The notes beneath the pieces are model-generated. The model ran no database searches. It saw nothing but the letters and a program-made list of their open reading frames with translations, and was not told where the DNA came from. From assembly GCA_963677175.2 (NCBI GenBank), contig CAXXES010000001.1, positions 496,001-560,000 on the forward strand: a stretch of 64,000 bases of DNA. Reading direction: 5' to 3'. Position numbers and translations under genes: made by a program. The DNA is from Sunxiuqinia sp963677175 (GTDB lineage: Bacteria; Bacteroidota; Bacteroidia; Bacteroidales; Prolixibacteraceae). Positions 63,936-64,000 of the stretch are shown here, one piece after another; within the stretch, counting starts at the first letter, position 1; each line of letters opens with the position of its first letter.

Positions 63936-64000
63936 CAGAAACCGTAACATCCAAATCTTCATGCTACGCAACGAAGTCGGCTTGAATGGCAGCCCGTAAA

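Noticed and set aside
63961..63999. Tiny open frame at the right edge
   Set aside because: Twelve codons with no context; nothing to support a gene.

Overview
The window comes from a Bacteroidota chromosome, most likely the order Marinilabiliales (Prolixibacteraceae-like). The support is a SusC/SusD pair, a MurF-alanine racemase fusion, a GldB-type lipoprotein next to nadE, DUF5687 and GH92 proteins, many lipoboxes, and repeated matches to the Bacteroidota -7 promoter element TAnnTTTG. No tRNA, rRNA, CRISPR array, integrase or transposase was found.

Layout. 1-1014: the 5' part of a DUF3795 protein, then about 800 bases of non-coding repeats. 1015-1758: a PlsC-type acyltransferase. 1834-17342 (minus strand): a seven-gene export locus of about 15.5 kb in which ABC and RND parts are interleaved. 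In transcription order it is: ABC ATPase; ABC permease with a degenerate M1-peptidase-like and golvesin-C-like exodomain; TolC; lipoprotein adaptor; RND pump; a 1571-residue RND pump with six extra membrane segments and a complete ABC ATPase fused to its C-terminus; and a small ABC permease. This is the most unusual object in the window. 17790-24485: MscS channel, a 21-bp periodic repeat, a secreted protein divergent from a histidine kinase/response regulator pair, GldB, and an outer-membrane barrel. 24666-32778: housekeeping genes nadE, Crp/Fnr regulator, murF-alr, tdk, a coiled-coil protein, rsmI and a YjjG-like HAD phosphatase whose N-terminus is repeat-derived. 33597-39390: SusC, SusD and a surface lipoprotein behind a duplicated promoter/leader. 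39391-41496: a repeat-rich non-coding stretch (44-bp palindrome array, a duplicated hairpin-rich element, very long terminator stems) around one small conserved gene. 41497-54192: asd, a lamin-tail secreted protein, a DUF5687/ABC pair, a GH2 glycosidase, a YgjP-like metalloprotease, dGTPase and a coiled-coil lipoprotein. 54530-63935: a solitary HlyD adaptor, a CBS-domain histidine kinase with a small partner, aspartate kinase, a queuosine-precursor transporter, PgeF, a basic-secretory-protein metalloprotease and a GH92 alpha-mannosidase.

How the parts fit. The export locus would supply a complete RND tripartite pump (TolC, adaptor, two RND subunits as in MdtABC-type pumps) plus a complete ABC exporter (two ATPase domains, two permeases), with the RND-ABC fusion physically joining the two. 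The GH2 and GH92 enzymes, although not adjacent, both belong to families that act on mannose- or glucosamine-containing glycans. asd and the aspartate kinase serve the aspartate family pathway (lysine/DAP, threonine, methionine) and murF-alr uses its products for peptidoglycan.

Many intergenic spaces are built from repeats: a GGTC-nnn-GACCTATTT element seen five times (twice as a ~95-bp version), 41-, 21- and 44-bp tandem arrays, a duplicated ~325-bp hairpin-rich element, and a GC-rich palindromic family that has run into a coding sequence.
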